Under the pieces are notes generated by a model. The model ran no database searches and was not told the DNA's origin. It saw only the letters and a program-made list of their open reading frames with translations. From Szabonella sp046295215 (GTDB lineage: Bacteria > Pseudomonadota > Alphaproteobacteria > Rhodobacterales > Rhodobacteraceae), in NCBI GenBank assembly GCA_046295215.1, contig JBKBNP010000011.1:1-64000 (forward strand): 64,000 nucleotides of DNA. Reading direction: 5' to 3'. Shown piece after piece: positions 34,872-43,355 of the stretch (positions are counted from its first letter, which is position 1; every line of letters starts with the position of its first letter). A program made the position numbers and the translations under genes.

Positions 34872-35594
34872 ATGTCCAGAACAGCCCTTGTCACCGGGGG
34901 GTCGCGCGGCATTGGCGCAGCGATTTCCGCAGCTCTGAAGGCCGCTGGCCATACCGTTGCGGCCAATTACGCCGGAAATGACGAGGCAGCAGCGAAGTTC
35001 ACTGCCGAAACGGGCATCAAGACCTACAAATGGAATGTCGCGGATTACGAGGCTTCCAAAGCGGGCATCGCGCAGGTGGAGGCAGACCTCGGCCCGATCG
35101 ACATCGTGGTGGCCAATGCCGGGATCACCCGCGACGCGCCTTTCCACAAGATGACCCCGGACCAGTGGCATCAGGTGATCGACACCAACCTGACCGGCGT
35201 GTTCAACACTGTCCATCCGGTCTGGCCCGGGATGCGCGAGCGCAAGTTTGGCCGCGTCGTGGTGATCTCCTCGATCAACGGGCAGAAGGGCCAGTTCGCG
35301 CAGGTGAACTATGCAGCCACGAAGGCGGGCGATCTGGGCATCGTGAAAAGCCTCGCGCAGGAAGGCGCGCGCGCCGGGATCACCGCAAATGCGGTCTGCC
35401 CGGGCTATATCGCCACCGAAATGGTCATGGCGGTGCCGGAAAAGGTGCGCGAATCGATCATCGCCCAGATCCCGGCGGGGCGCCTGGGCGAGCCCGAGGA
35501 AATCGCACGCTGCGTGGCCTTCCTCGTGTCCGAGGATGCCGGCTTCATCAACGGATCGACCATCAGCGCGAATGGCGCGCAATTCTTCGTCTGA
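34872..35594 (+). CDS. phaB: Acetoacetyl-CoA reductase
   Basis: A 240-residue NADPH-dependent SDR reducing acetoacetyl-CoA to 3-hydroxybutyryl-CoA. TGGSRGIGAA (residues 8-17) binds the cofactor, VANAGITRDAPFHKM and VVISSINGQKGQFAQVNYAATK contain the Ser-Tyr-Lys triad with the Tyr and Lys intact. The length and the paired phaA support the call. An SD (ggaggag) precedes the ATG; 97 bp with a terminator separate it from phaA, so it probably has its own promoter. Confidence 0.95.
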   Translation: MSRTALVTGGSRGIGAAISAALKAAGHTVAANYAGNDEAAAKFTAETGIKTYKWNVADYEASKAGIAQVEADLGPIDIVVANAGITRDAPFHKMTPDQWHQVIDTNLTGVFNTVHPVWPGMRERKFGRVVVISSINGQKGQFAQVNYAATKAGDLGIVKSLAQEGARAGITANAVCPGYIATEMVMAVPEKVRESIIAQIPAGRLGEPEEIARCVAFLVSEDAGFINGSTISANGAQFFV

Positions 35595-35640
35595 CCGGCG
35601 GCAGGTCGGCTGATTTCGGGGGGCGCCCGTCAGGCCGCCC

Positions 35641-35715
35641 CCTTTTTCTGTCGGGAAATATCCCGGGGGGAGTCGCGGAACGCGACGGGGGGCAGCGCCC
35701 CCTTCTCGCTGCGCC
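35641..35715 (+). repeat. Dispersed intergenic repeat, copy D
   Basis: Blocks in order: T-tract, ctgtcgggaaatatcccggg, a short palindromic spacer (gtcgcggaacgcgac), then ggggggcagcgcccccttct. It begins about 46 bp after the phaB stop. Confidence 0.75.
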
Positions 35716-35730
35716 TGGGATCTGGGCATG

Positions 35731-35764
35731 AAAAAAGGCGACATCCAGGTTCCGGGTGTCGCCT
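35731..35764 (-). terminator. Minus-strand rho-independent terminator after the DUF465 gene
   Basis: On the minus strand aggcgaca and tgtcgcct form an 8-bp stem around a 13-nt loop (itself able to add two pairs), followed by TTTTTT. It lies about 140 bp after the DUF465 stop, leaving an unexplained transcribed stretch between. Confidence 0.8.
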
Positions 35765-35906
35765 CCTGTGCAGCGCCACTTCTGTCGACGCCAGTTCTGG
35801 TTCTTGCCGGTATCGCCAGACCAACACCAGTTCTTGGGCTCGCAGCGCTGCTGATCGCAGGCGGCGCCGTCCTTGCGGCGCGCGCCCGGTAGCGCCCGGT
35901 CGTGGG

Positions 35907-36071
35907 TTACTGCGAAAGGCGGGTGATTTCTTCTTTCAGTCGGAGCTTCTGCTTTTTCAGTTCGGCGATCTTCAGATCGTCGGTTGCCGGGCTGCGCTGA
36001 GCCTGTTCCACCATGGTCGAGAGGTTTTCGTGCTTACGGCGCAATTCCTGCAAATGCGAAGCAACGGTCAT
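35907..36071 (-). CDS. DUF465/YdcH family small protein
   Basis: A 54-residue, charged, helical protein: MTVASHLQELRRKHENLSTM, then VEQAQRSPATDDLKIAELKK and QKLRLKEEITRLSQ. This is the DUF465 (YdcH) pattern, a short coiled-coil hairpin of unknown function. A strong SD (aggagg at 36077-36082 on the minus strand) lies 5-6 bp before the ATG. The gene is followed by a minus-strand terminator at 35731. Confidence 0.9.
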   Translation of the reverse strand: MTVASHLQELRRKHENLSTMVEQAQRSPATDDLKIAELKKQKLRLKEEITRLSQ

Positions 36072-36169
36072 TCAATCCTCCTGAGTTCGGGTCACGTAAC
36101 AACATTGCAACATGAATTCCGAGTCGTGTCACCTGAAACCGGACGCAACCAGCGGAGGAATGCCTTGGC

Positions 36170-36928
36170 TCAATCGAAAAGCCGCGACAATCCGCCAGCA
36201 TGGCGAAGGACCGCCTCGGCCCCGGCAGAATGATGGTCCCTGTCCCCGGGATGGCTGTCATGGTCGTGGACAACGAAAGGCGCAAGGAGGCGCAGACCGG
36301 CACGCCCTCCCTTGCGGGACCGGATCACCACACGTCCCGCCGCACGATCCCGGCGCGGTGCAATCGGCAGGATTGCGACCGATCCCATCCGTGGCCCGAG
36401 CGCGGACAGCGCATCGCCCAGCCGGTCGGCCCGCAGGATCAGCGTCAGCCATCCGCCGGGCCGGACACGCCGCACAGCGGCATCGACCCAGTCGGCAAGA
36501 CTGACCTCTTCCCGCAGGGAAAGATCCCGGCCGTTGTCCTGTGCAGGTGTGCCATGGGCCGGAAAATAGGGGGGGTTCGTGATGACATGATCGAAGTCCC
36601 GGCGCAGGGACATGGGCAGGTCGGTGACGGAGCCCACGGCCAGTTCCAGATCAAGCCCCGCCCTCGCGGCATTACGCCGGGCAAGTTCGGCATAGGCCGG
36701 TTGCAACTCCACCCCCGTCAGTCGCAAGCTTTCGATCCGCACCCCGAGGCACAGCGCCGCTGCCCCCGCCCCGCAACCCAGATCAAGGACGCTCTGCCCC
36801 GGCTCTGCCCCGCAGGCTGCCGCAAGAAGCACCGGATCGGTTGCCGCCCGATAGCCAAGGCGCGGCTGCCAGAGCCTCAGGCGTCCACCAAGAAAGGCGT
36901 CATCGGTCAACTCGTCCGGGCCGAACAT
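36170..36928 (-). CDS. tRNA1(Val) (adenine-N6)-methyltransferase-like protein
   Basis: A 252-residue class I SAM methyltransferase. The SAM-binding motif is VLDLGCGAGAAALCLGV near residue 46 and the N6-adenine catalytic motif is NPPYF near 117, as in TrmN6 (YfiC). The C-terminus is long and ends in a His/Asp-rich tail (HDHDSHPGDRDHHS) that is unusual. It abuts DUF2007 with no gap and is followed by DUF465. Other N6-adenine or rRNA targets cannot be excluded. Confidence 0.82.
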   Translation of the reverse strand: MFGPDELTDDAFLGGRLRLWQPRLGYRAATDPVLLAAACGAEPGQSVLDLGCGAGAAALCLGVRIESLRLTGVELQPAYAELARRNAARAGLDLELAVGSVTDLPMSLRRDFDHVITNPPYFPAHGTPAQDNGRDLSLREEVSLADWVDAAVRRVRPGGWLTLILRADRLGDALSALGPRMGSVAILPIAPRRDRAAGRVVIRSRKGGRAGLRLLAPFVVHDHDSHPGDRDHHSAGAEAVLRHAGGLSRLFD

Positions 36929-37144
36929 TCACTGCCCCGTCGGAATGTCATTGTCCGCCAGCACTGCACGCGCCATGAAAAGATCGGTATCCCGCACCAT
37001 CAGGCGGCGCGGAAAAGCCCCGATGCCGCCATGCAGCACGCTCATATGCAGGTCGAGATCGAAGACCTCGATGCCTTCGCCCTGCAAAAGCGCCGAGGCG
37101 AAGGCGATCACGGTCGGGTCGGTGCTGCGCAAAAGCTCTTTCAT
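36929..37144 (-). CDS. DUF2007 small protein
   Basis: A 71-residue protein: MKELLRSTDPTVIAFASALL with GIEVFDLDLHMSVLHGG and RLMVRDTDLFMARAVLAD. This matches DUF2007 (PII-like ferredoxin-type fold, putative signal-transduction or regulatory protein); function unknown. Its stop and the methyltransferase start are directly adjacent, so they are cotranscribed. It is divergent from the polyprenyl synthase gene. Confidence 0.87.
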   Translation of the reverse strand: MKELLRSTDPTVIAFASALLQGEGIEVFDLDLHMSVLHGGIGAFPRRLMVRDTDLFMARAVLADNDIPTGQ

Positions 37145-37225
37145 GTCTTTGCACATAGCCGCAGTCAGGCTATCTGTCGAGATGACGGAGCAGGACGACC
37201 GGAAGGCAAGCTGGCGGGGGCGCAA

Positions 37226-38224
37226 GTGTTGGACAAGGCAAGGGGCAAACCGCAGGACCGGCTGGCCGCGCGGCTCGCCGGGGACATGGCGGCGGTGAAT
37301 GTGCTGATCCGGGACCGGATGGCGTCGGAACATGCGCCCCGCATCCCCGAGGTCACCGCCCATCTGGTCGAGGCGGGGGGAAAGCGCCTGCGCCCGCTCC
37401 TTACCCTCGCTGCGGCCCGGCTTTGTGGCTATGACGGTCCCTTCCACATCCATCTCGCGGCGACCGTGGAATTCATCCATACTGCGACCCTGCTGCATGA
37501 TGATGTCGTGGATGAAAGCACCCGCCGGAGGGGGCGCCCCACGGCGAATCTGCTGTGGGACAACAAATCCTCGGTTCTGGTGGGCGATTACCTCTTTTCC
37601 CGCAGCTTCCAGCTGATGGTGGAAACCGGCAACCTGCGGGTTCTCGACATCCTCGCCAATGCCTCCGCCACGATTGCCGAGGGCGAGGTGCTGCAATTGA
37701 CCGCTGCCCGGGATCTGGCAACGACCGAAGCCATCTATCTGCAAGTGGTGCGGGGCAAGACGGCGGCGCTCTTTTCAGCAGCGACCGAGGTGGGCGGCGT
37801 TATCGCCGCTGCCCCCGAAGAACAGGTCCGCGCGCTTTTCACCTATGGCGACGCGCTCGGCATTGCCTTCCAGATCGTCGATGACCTGCTCGACTACACC
37901 GGCACCGCCGAGGTGATCGGCAAGAACCCAGGCGACGATTTCCGCGAACGCAAGCTGACGCTGCCGGTCATCAAGGCGGTCGCGGCGGCCAGTCCCGAAG
38001 AACGCGCCTTCTGGTCGCGCACCATCGAGAAGGGCCGCCAGGAGCCCGGGGATCTGGAGCAGGCCATGGCGATCATGGCCCGCCACGGCACGCTGGAGGC
38101 TGCGCGTCGCGATGCGCTGGACTGGACCACCCTTGCCCGGAGCGCCCTCGATCCGCTGCCTGCGGACGATCTGCGCGACATGCTTCAGGACCTGGCCGAA
38201 TATGTCGTGGCCCGGATCAACTGA
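37226..38224 (+). CDS. Long-chain polyprenyl diphosphate synthase (ubiquinone side chain)
   Basis: A 332-residue trans-prenyltransferase. The first Asp-rich motif is LLHDDVVDES near residue 100 and the second is VDDLLDYTG near 225; GGKRLRPLL is the N-terminal signature. The small residues and bulk around the first motif suggest a long C40-C50 product, that is, octaprenyl or decaprenyl diphosphate for the quinone tail. I chose GTG at 37226 because it gives the family's usual N-terminal length; ATG at 37286 is the alternative. It is divergent from the DUF2007 gene. Confidence 0.92.
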   Translation: MLDKARGKPQDRLAARLAGDMAAVNVLIRDRMASEHAPRIPEVTAHLVEAGGKRLRPLLTLAAARLCGYDGPFHIHLAATVEFIHTATLLHDDVVDESTRRRGRPTANLLWDNKSSVLVGDYLFSRSFQLMVETGNLRVLDILANASATIAEGEVLQLTAARDLATTEAIYLQVVRGKTAALFSAATEVGGVIAAAPEEQVRALFTYGDALGIAFQIVDDLLDYTGTAEVIGKNPGDDFRERKLTLPVIKAVAAASPEERAFWSRTIEKGRQEPGDLEQAMAIMARHGTLEAARRDALDWTTLARSALDPLPADDLRDMLQDLAEYVVARIN

Positions 38225-38238
38225 CCCGTCCCTCCGCT

Positions 38239-38290
38239 CCTTCATCCTGGCGGAAATACCTCGGGGGGTGAGGGGGGCAGCGCCCCCCTT
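38239..38290 (+). repeat. Dispersed intergenic repeat, copy E
   Basis: ttcatcctggcggaaatacc, then tcggggggtgag, then ggggggcagcgcccccc. It combines the left block of copies B/C with the right block of copies A/D/F, linking the two variants. It separates the convergent prenyl-synthase and ispE stops. Confidence 0.75.
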
Positions 38291-38294
38291 TCCT

Positions 38295-39134
38295 TCAGGG
38301 CAGGATCGGCCCCGAGGCCACCCACCAGTCCGGCTGTTCCGAACGGATGATCCGCGCTGCGGCCGCGGCCTCGTCCGCCAGGTCGAAAAGGGCAAAGCAT
38401 GTGGCGCCCGACCCCGACATGCGCGCCACACGGGCGATCTGCAACGCCCGGAACCGGTCCAGAACCGCGCCGATCACCGGGGCCGTGGCAATGGCCGGGC
38501 CTTCCAGATCGTTGCGTTGTCCGGCAAGCCATGACGCCAGCGCAGGGTAGTCGGGCCAGTCCGGAAAGCGCTCCGGCAGGGGGGGATTGTCCCTGCGCGA
38601 CAAGGCGCGAAACACGGCGGGTGTCGGAACCTCGACGCGCGGGTTGACCAACAGCAGATGCGCCGGGGGCAAGGCAGGGACCGGATCGAGCCGATCCCCG
38701 ATGCCGCGCATCCGCGCAGGCCGCCCGGCAAGGCAGACCGGCACATCCGCCCCGAGCGCCAGAACCGCCGCGGCATCCGGTGCCGGATGTCCGGTGATCC
38801 GCTGCAAGGCCCGGATCGCCGCCGCTGCATCCGCCGAACCGCCCCCGATGCCCGACGCGGGCGGCAGGTGCTTTTCGAGTGTGAAGGCAGCCGCCGCCCC
38901 GAAGGTCCGCGATGCTCGCAGCACAAGATTGTCCTCGCCCACGGGCAGGCCCGCCGCGAAGGGCCCGGTCAGGGCAAGCGAAAGCGTCTCTGCCGGGGTC
39001 GCGCGGATCCTGTCCCCCACGCCGCAGAACACCACCAGACTGTCGAGCAGATGATAGCCATCCGCCCTTTGCCCGGTCACATGCAGGCAAAGATTGATCT
39101 TGGCTGGTGCGAATTCAGTTGCGGACGGCAGCAT
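38295..39134 (-). CDS. ispE: 4-Diphosphocytidyl-2-C-methyl-D-erythritol kinase
   Basis: A 279-residue GHMP kinase of the MEP isoprenoid pathway. APAKINLCLHVTGQRADGYH is the N-terminal block, the ATP-binding glycine-rich loop is LPPASGIGGGSADAAAAI and MSGSGATCFALF is the C-terminal motif. It overlaps the upstream TPR gene by 20 bp. It makes precursors used by the nearby polyprenyl synthase, although the two genes are convergent. Confidence 0.95.
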   Translation of the reverse strand: MLPSATEFAPAKINLCLHVTGQRADGYHLLDSLVVFCGVGDRIRATPAETLSLALTGPFAAGLPVGEDNLVLRASRTFGAAAAFTLEKHLPPASGIGGGSADAAAAIRALQRITGHPAPDAAAVLALGADVPVCLAGRPARMRGIGDRLDPVPALPPAHLLLVNPRVEVPTPAVFRALSRRDNPPLPERFPDWPDYPALASWLAGQRNDLEGPAIATAPVIGAVLDRFRALQIARVARMSGSGATCFALFDLADEAAAAARIIRSEQPDWWVASGPILP

Positions 39135-40833
39135 CCACCGGCCTCAGCGGATCGGCACCCTCTTCCTCCAGAACCGCATCCAGACCGATCTCCAGCTTGC
39201 GGCGGATGCGGTTGGCATCCTTTTCCTCCGGCTCGAAAGACAGGGCGCGGCGCCACTGGAACCGCGCCTCCATCTGCCGGCCGACCGCCCAATAGACATC
39301 GCCCAGATGATCGGTCACCACCGGGTCGACGGGTTCCAGCAGGCTTGCCCGTTCCATCGGCTCCACCGCCTCTTCATAGCGGCCCAGAACGAACAGACCC
39401 CAGGCGAGGCTGTCGACGATATAGCCGCTTTCGGGGCTGGCAGCGACCGCGCGCTCGATCATCTCCATGGCTTCCTCGATATTCTCGCGCCGTTCGAGGA
39501 AGGAATACCCCAGATAGTTCAGCACCTGCGGCTGGCCGGGATTCAAGGCCAGCGCGCGGCGGAAATCGGCCTCGGCCGGTGGCCAGATCTTCTGGCGCTC
39601 CAGCGTGATCGCGCGGCTGTAGTAAACGGCCCAATATCCCTCGGCCACGGGCTCCTCCACCAGGTCGAGCGCCGCCGTATAGGCCTCGGTCGCCTCTGCC
39701 CAGCGTTCGGCGCGTCGCAGCGTGTCACCGAGCGACAGATGGATGGTGAACACATCGGGATAGCGCCCGGCGAGATCGCGCAGCACGGCGATGGCGCCTT
39801 CGGAATCGCCCGCCCCGTAAAGCGCGCGGGCACGTCCAACCTCGGCGGGAATATGGGAATCCGTCTCCGGGCCGACGCCTGCGTAAACCTCGGTGGCAAG
39901 TTCGAACTGCCGCTGATTTTCCAGCATCCCCGCGGACATCAGCGCCGCATCCCCATGGTCAGGCCGCAGCCAGGCCGCGATGCGGCTGTAAAGCAGGGTA
40001 TAGCTGTCCGCCGCTTCGCCATTCAGCGCCACGCCGAGGGTAAAGAATACCTCCGCGATCCCTTCGGAGGCGGTGCGCGCCACGTCATAGGCCAACGTCT
40101 CGCCGCCCTCCAGCCGCGCCAGAAGGGAAGCACTTGCGGGGTCGGATTCCGAGGCGAAAGAGTTTCGCAGCACTTCCGCCGCATCGGCATTGCGCTCAAG
40201 CTGGCTCAGGATCTGGATATGCGCCAGCGATCCGCGCCGGACTATGCGGATCGGCCCCTTCTCCTCGCCCGAAAAGATCCGCTCGGCGGCTTCGAAATTG
40301 CCGATGGAGGCCAGTGCCAGCGCCTTGTGATAAAGGCCGAAGACCTCCAGCCCGGGCGAGGCGATCAAGGCGTCGAACACTTCCAGCGACTCAGAGACCC
40401 GCCCCGCCCCCAATTCTGCCCAGCCAGCCAGAAGTTGATCCATGAGCCGACCGACAGACCGTCCGGCGCGGATGTCGGCCAGGATCGCTTCGAAATCCCC
40501 GCTTTGCGCCTGACCCGCGATCAGGGCCAGCGAGGCCGCCTGCGACTTGCCGCCCGCCTGATCGAGCCTGCGGGCAATCTCGATCGCGGCCTCCATCCGG
40601 CCGATGCCGATCTGCGCCACGGTGGCGCCTTCCATCAGGTAGAGGTTCTCGGGATCGGCCGCCAGCGCCCGACCGAACCATGTCGCCGCCTCGCGGAAAT
40701 CGTCCTGCATTCCGGCGCTGCGGGCGGCGAGATAGGCCCCGGCATCGAAGGCCCGCACAGGCAAGGGGGCAAACAGCGCAGCAAGCGCCATCAGGGCAGC
40801 GGCAACATAGGGCGTGAACGATCGCGTCAACAC
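39115..40833 (-). CDS. Exported tetratricopeptide-repeat protein
   Basis: A 572-residue protein with a signal peptide (FTPYVAAALMALAALFAPLPVRA, cleavage near 28) and several TPR-like helical pairs. The clearest are in the C-terminal third: NPGQPQVLNYLGYSFLERRE and AVAASPESGYIVDSLAWGLF, then PVDPVVTDHLGDVYWAVGRQ. The start is GTG at 40833 (VLTRSFTPYV), with an SD-like cggag just upstream. Rhodobacterales carry such a gene upstream of ispE; a role in envelope assembly or secretion is suggested by the domain, not shown. Confidence 0.88.
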   Translation of the reverse strand: MLTRSFTPYVAAALMALAALFAPLPVRAFDAGAYLAARSAGMQDDFREAATWFGRALAADPENLYLMEGATVAQIGIGRMEAAIEIARRLDQAGGKSQAASLALIAGQAQSGDFEAILADIRAGRSVGRLMDQLLAGWAELGAGRVSESLEVFDALIASPGLEVFGLYHKALALASIGNFEAAERIFSGEEKGPIRIVRRGSLAHIQILSQLERNADAAEVLRNSFASESDPASASLLARLEGGETLAYDVARTASEGIAEVFFTLGVALNGEAADSYTLLYSRIAAWLRPDHGDAALMSAGMLENQRQFELATEVYAGVGPETDSHIPAEVGRARALYGAGDSEGAIAVLRDLAGRYPDVFTIHLSLGDTLRRAERWAEATEAYTAALDLVEEPVAEGYWAVYYSRAITLERQKIWPPAEADFRRALALNPGQPQVLNYLGYSFLERRENIEEAMEMIERAVAASPESGYIVDSLAWGLFVLGRYEEAVEPMERASLLEPVDPVVTDHLGDVYWAVGRQMEARFQWRRALSFEPEEKDANRIRRKLEIGLDAVLEEEGADPLRPVDAAVRN

Positions 40834-40940
40834 ATGGCACTCCGTCTGACTTGGAAACAACCTAGAGCCGCCCACCGGGCAAGGCAATGCGTCAGCGGGT
40901 CCGGACGGGGCCTGCGCAGGGCCAGCCGCGCAAAATCCCG

Positions 40941-42593
40941 TTACATGTTCGGGTAATTCGGTCCGTCTCCGCCCTGTGGCACTGTCCAGTGGATGTTCTG
41001 CGACGGATCCTTGATGTCGCATGTCTTGCAATGGACGCAGTTCTGGAAGTTGATGACGAAGCGGGGCTCCTTGCCCTCTTCCGCGACAACCTCGTAGACG
41101 CCCGCCGGGCAGTAGCGCTGCGCGGGTTCGGCATATTCGGGCAGGTTCACGGCAATCGGCACCGAGGCATCCTTCAGCGTCAGATGCGCCGGTTGGCTTT
41201 CCTCGTGATTGGTGAAGGAAAAGGCGACATTGGTCAGCCGGTCGAAGGACAGCACGCCATCGGGCTTGGGGTAGTCGATGGGCTTGTGGTCGGCGGCCTT
41301 TCCGGTGGCGGCGGCATCGGACCTGCCATGTTTCAGCGTACCGAAAGCCGACAAGCCAAGGATGTTGTTCGTCCACATATCGAACCCGCCAAGCGCGAGA
41401 GAGGGCAAAAGCCCCCATTTCGACCACATGGGTTTCACATTCCGAACTTTCTTCAGATCCCTGCCGATGGCCCCGCTCCGCACCTCGGTCTCATAGGCGG
41501 CCAGTTCATCCCCCGAACGGCCTGCCGCAATCGCGGCATGGGCGGCCTCGGCGGCGGCCTTGCCCGAGAGCATGGCGTTGTGGTTGCCCTTGATGCGCGG
41601 CACGTTGACCATGCCGACCGAACATCCCAGCAGCGCGACACCCGGTGCCACCATCTTCGGCATCGACTGCCAGCCGCCTTCGGAGATTGCGCGCGCGCCG
41701 TAAGCCACGCGCTTGCCGCCTTTGAGCAGGTCCGCGACCATCGGGTGATGCTTGAACCGCTGGAATTCCATATAGGGATAGAGATGCGGGTTTTCGTAGT
41801 TCAGATGGACCACGAAGCCGACATAGACCTGATTGTTCTCAAGATGGTAGATGAAGCTGCCGCCGCCCGCATTGCTGCCCAGAGGCCAGCCCATCGTATG
41901 CGTGACCGTGCCCTGCCGGTGCTTTTCCGGGTCGATCTCCCAGATTTCCTTCATGCCGAGGCCGAATTTCTGCGGGCATTTCCCGGCGGAAAGGTCGTAT
42001 TTCGCGATCACTTCCTTGGCGAGCGACCCGCGCACCCCTTCGGAAAGGAACACATATTTACCAAGCAGTTCCATTCCCGGCTCGTATTGCGGGCCCGGCG
42101 TTCCGTCAGAGGCCAGCCCCATTTCGCCCGCCACCACGCCCGCCACGCGGTCGCCGTCATAGACCAGCGCGGAACAGGACATGCCGGGGAAGATTTCGAC
42201 GCCAAGAGCCTCGGCCTGCTCGGCCATCCAGCGGCAGACATTGGCCATCGACACGATGTAATTGCCGTGATTGTTCATCAGGGGCGGCATCGGCCAGTTC
42301 GGCACCCGGATCTGGCCCGCAGGGCCGAGGACGTAGAAATTGTCCTCCACCACCGGCGTCTTGATCGGGGCGCCCCGTTCACGCCAGTCTGGGATCAGGG
42401 CATCCAGCCCGGCAGGGTCCAGCACCGCACCAGACAGGATATGCGCGCCGACCTCGGACCCCTTTTCCAGCACGACGACCGACAGATCGGCGTCAAGCTG
42501 TTTCAGCCGGATCGCGGCTGACAGACCCGCAGGGCCTGCGCCCACGATCACGACATCATATTCCATCTGCTCGCGCGTCACCTGACCGGACAT
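40941..42593 (-). CDS. Electron-transferring-flavoprotein:ubiquinone oxidoreductase
   Basis: A 550-residue inner-membrane-associated iron-sulfur flavoprotein passing electrons from ETF to ubiquinone. The FAD-binding motif VVIVGAGPAGLSAAIRLKQL is at the N-terminus, CSVGMVNVPRIKGNHNAMLS is a conserved block, and the C-terminal [4Fe-4S] site is YCPAGVYEV together with NCVHCKTCDIKDPSQNI. The start at 42593 (MSGQVTREQMEYDVV) is after a ggggaag SD; a longer start adds only 13 residues. It links fatty-acid oxidation (acyl-CoA dehydrogenase at 47.5 kb) to respiration. Confidence 0.96.
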   Translation of the reverse strand: MSGQVTREQMEYDVVIVGAGPAGLSAAIRLKQLDADLSVVVLEKGSEVGAHILSGAVLDPAGLDALIPDWRERGAPIKTPVVEDNFYVLGPAGQIRVPNWPMPPLMNNHGNYIVSMANVCRWMAEQAEALGVEIFPGMSCSALVYDGDRVAGVVAGEMGLASDGTPGPQYEPGMELLGKYVFLSEGVRGSLAKEVIAKYDLSAGKCPQKFGLGMKEIWEIDPEKHRQGTVTHTMGWPLGSNAGGGSFIYHLENNQVYVGFVVHLNYENPHLYPYMEFQRFKHHPMVADLLKGGKRVAYGARAISEGGWQSMPKMVAPGVALLGCSVGMVNVPRIKGNHNAMLSGKAAAEAAHAAIAAGRSGDELAAYETEVRSGAIGRDLKKVRNVKPMWSKWGLLPSLALGGFDMWTNNILGLSAFGTLKHGRSDAAATGKAADHKPIDYPKPDGVLSFDRLTNVAFSFTNHEESQPAHLTLKDASVPIAVNLPEYAEPAQRYCPAGVYEVVAEEGKEPRFVINFQNCVHCKTCDIKDPSQNIHWTVPQGGDGPNYPNM

Positions 42594-42845
42594 GGCTTCC
42601 CCCTGACTGCTGGCGTCTTTTGTGTTCCGCACCGGGTTTGCCTCAAGCCTTCCCTGCGGTCAATCGTGACGTCCCGGCTCATGCCGCATCGCAGCGTCAC
42701 ATTTGCATGTCTGTGGCGCTTCCTTGCCGGGCCCCGCGCCAATCCTGTTGCATTTGCCGGACCGGTGGTGTTGGGTGATCGAAAGGGAACCGATGCAAGG
42801 TCATGGCCATACGGCTGTGACTTTCTTGTTTTTGAGTGAAGGCCG

Positions 42846-43316
42846 ATGGAAAAGATACCGATGACCCGTGCGGGATATGTCGCACTGGATGAGGAGTTGA
42901 AGCAGCTCAAATCCGTTGAGCGGCCTGCCGTGATTCGTGCGATTGCCGAGGCGCGCGAACATGGCGACCTGTCGGAAAATGCCGAATATCACGCCGCGCG
43001 CGAAAAGCAGAGCTTCATCGAGGGGCGGATCAAGGAACTCGAGGCGATCATCTCGCTGGCCGAGGTGATCGACCCGTCGAAATTTTCCGGTCCGATCAAG
43101 TTCGGGGCCACGATCACGCTGCTGGACGAGGATACAGAGGAAGAGCGCACCTATCAGATCGTGGGCGAACCCGAGGCCGACCTGGAAAAAGGGCTCCTGA
43201 ACATCAGGAGTCCTCTGGCCCGTGCCCTGATCGGCAAGGACGAAGGCGACAGCGTGGAGGTCAAAACCCCCGGTGGCGAACGCAGCTACGAGATTCTGTC
43301 GATCCGCTACGTCTGA
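42846..43316 (+). CDS. greA: Transcription elongation factor GreA
   Basis: A 156-residue factor that rescues backtracked RNA polymerase by stimulating transcript cleavage. The N-terminal coiled coil carries EKIPMTRAGYVALDEELKQL and the tip residues in ENAEYHAAREKQSFIEGRIKE. The C-terminal FKBP-like domain has TYQIVGEPEADLEKGLLNI, SPLARALIGKDEGDSVEV and PGG.RSYEIL. It precedes the membrane-protein gene by 39 bp. Confidence 0.97.
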   Translation: MEKIPMTRAGYVALDEELKQLKSVERPAVIRAIAEAREHGDLSENAEYHAAREKQSFIEGRIKELEAIISLAEVIDPSKFSGPIKFGATITLLDEDTEEERTYQIVGEPEADLEKGLLNIRSPLARALIGKDEGDSVEVKTPGGERSYEILSIRYV

Positions 43317-43355
43317 TCCGGTCGTGGCGGGGCGGGGCAGGGGCAGGAAGTCCAG

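Noticed and set aside
35728..35892. 54-residue plus-strand frame starting MKKGDIQVPG
   Set aside because: Lies over a minus-strand terminator, has weaker GC3 bias than the opposite frame and no SD; probably chance.
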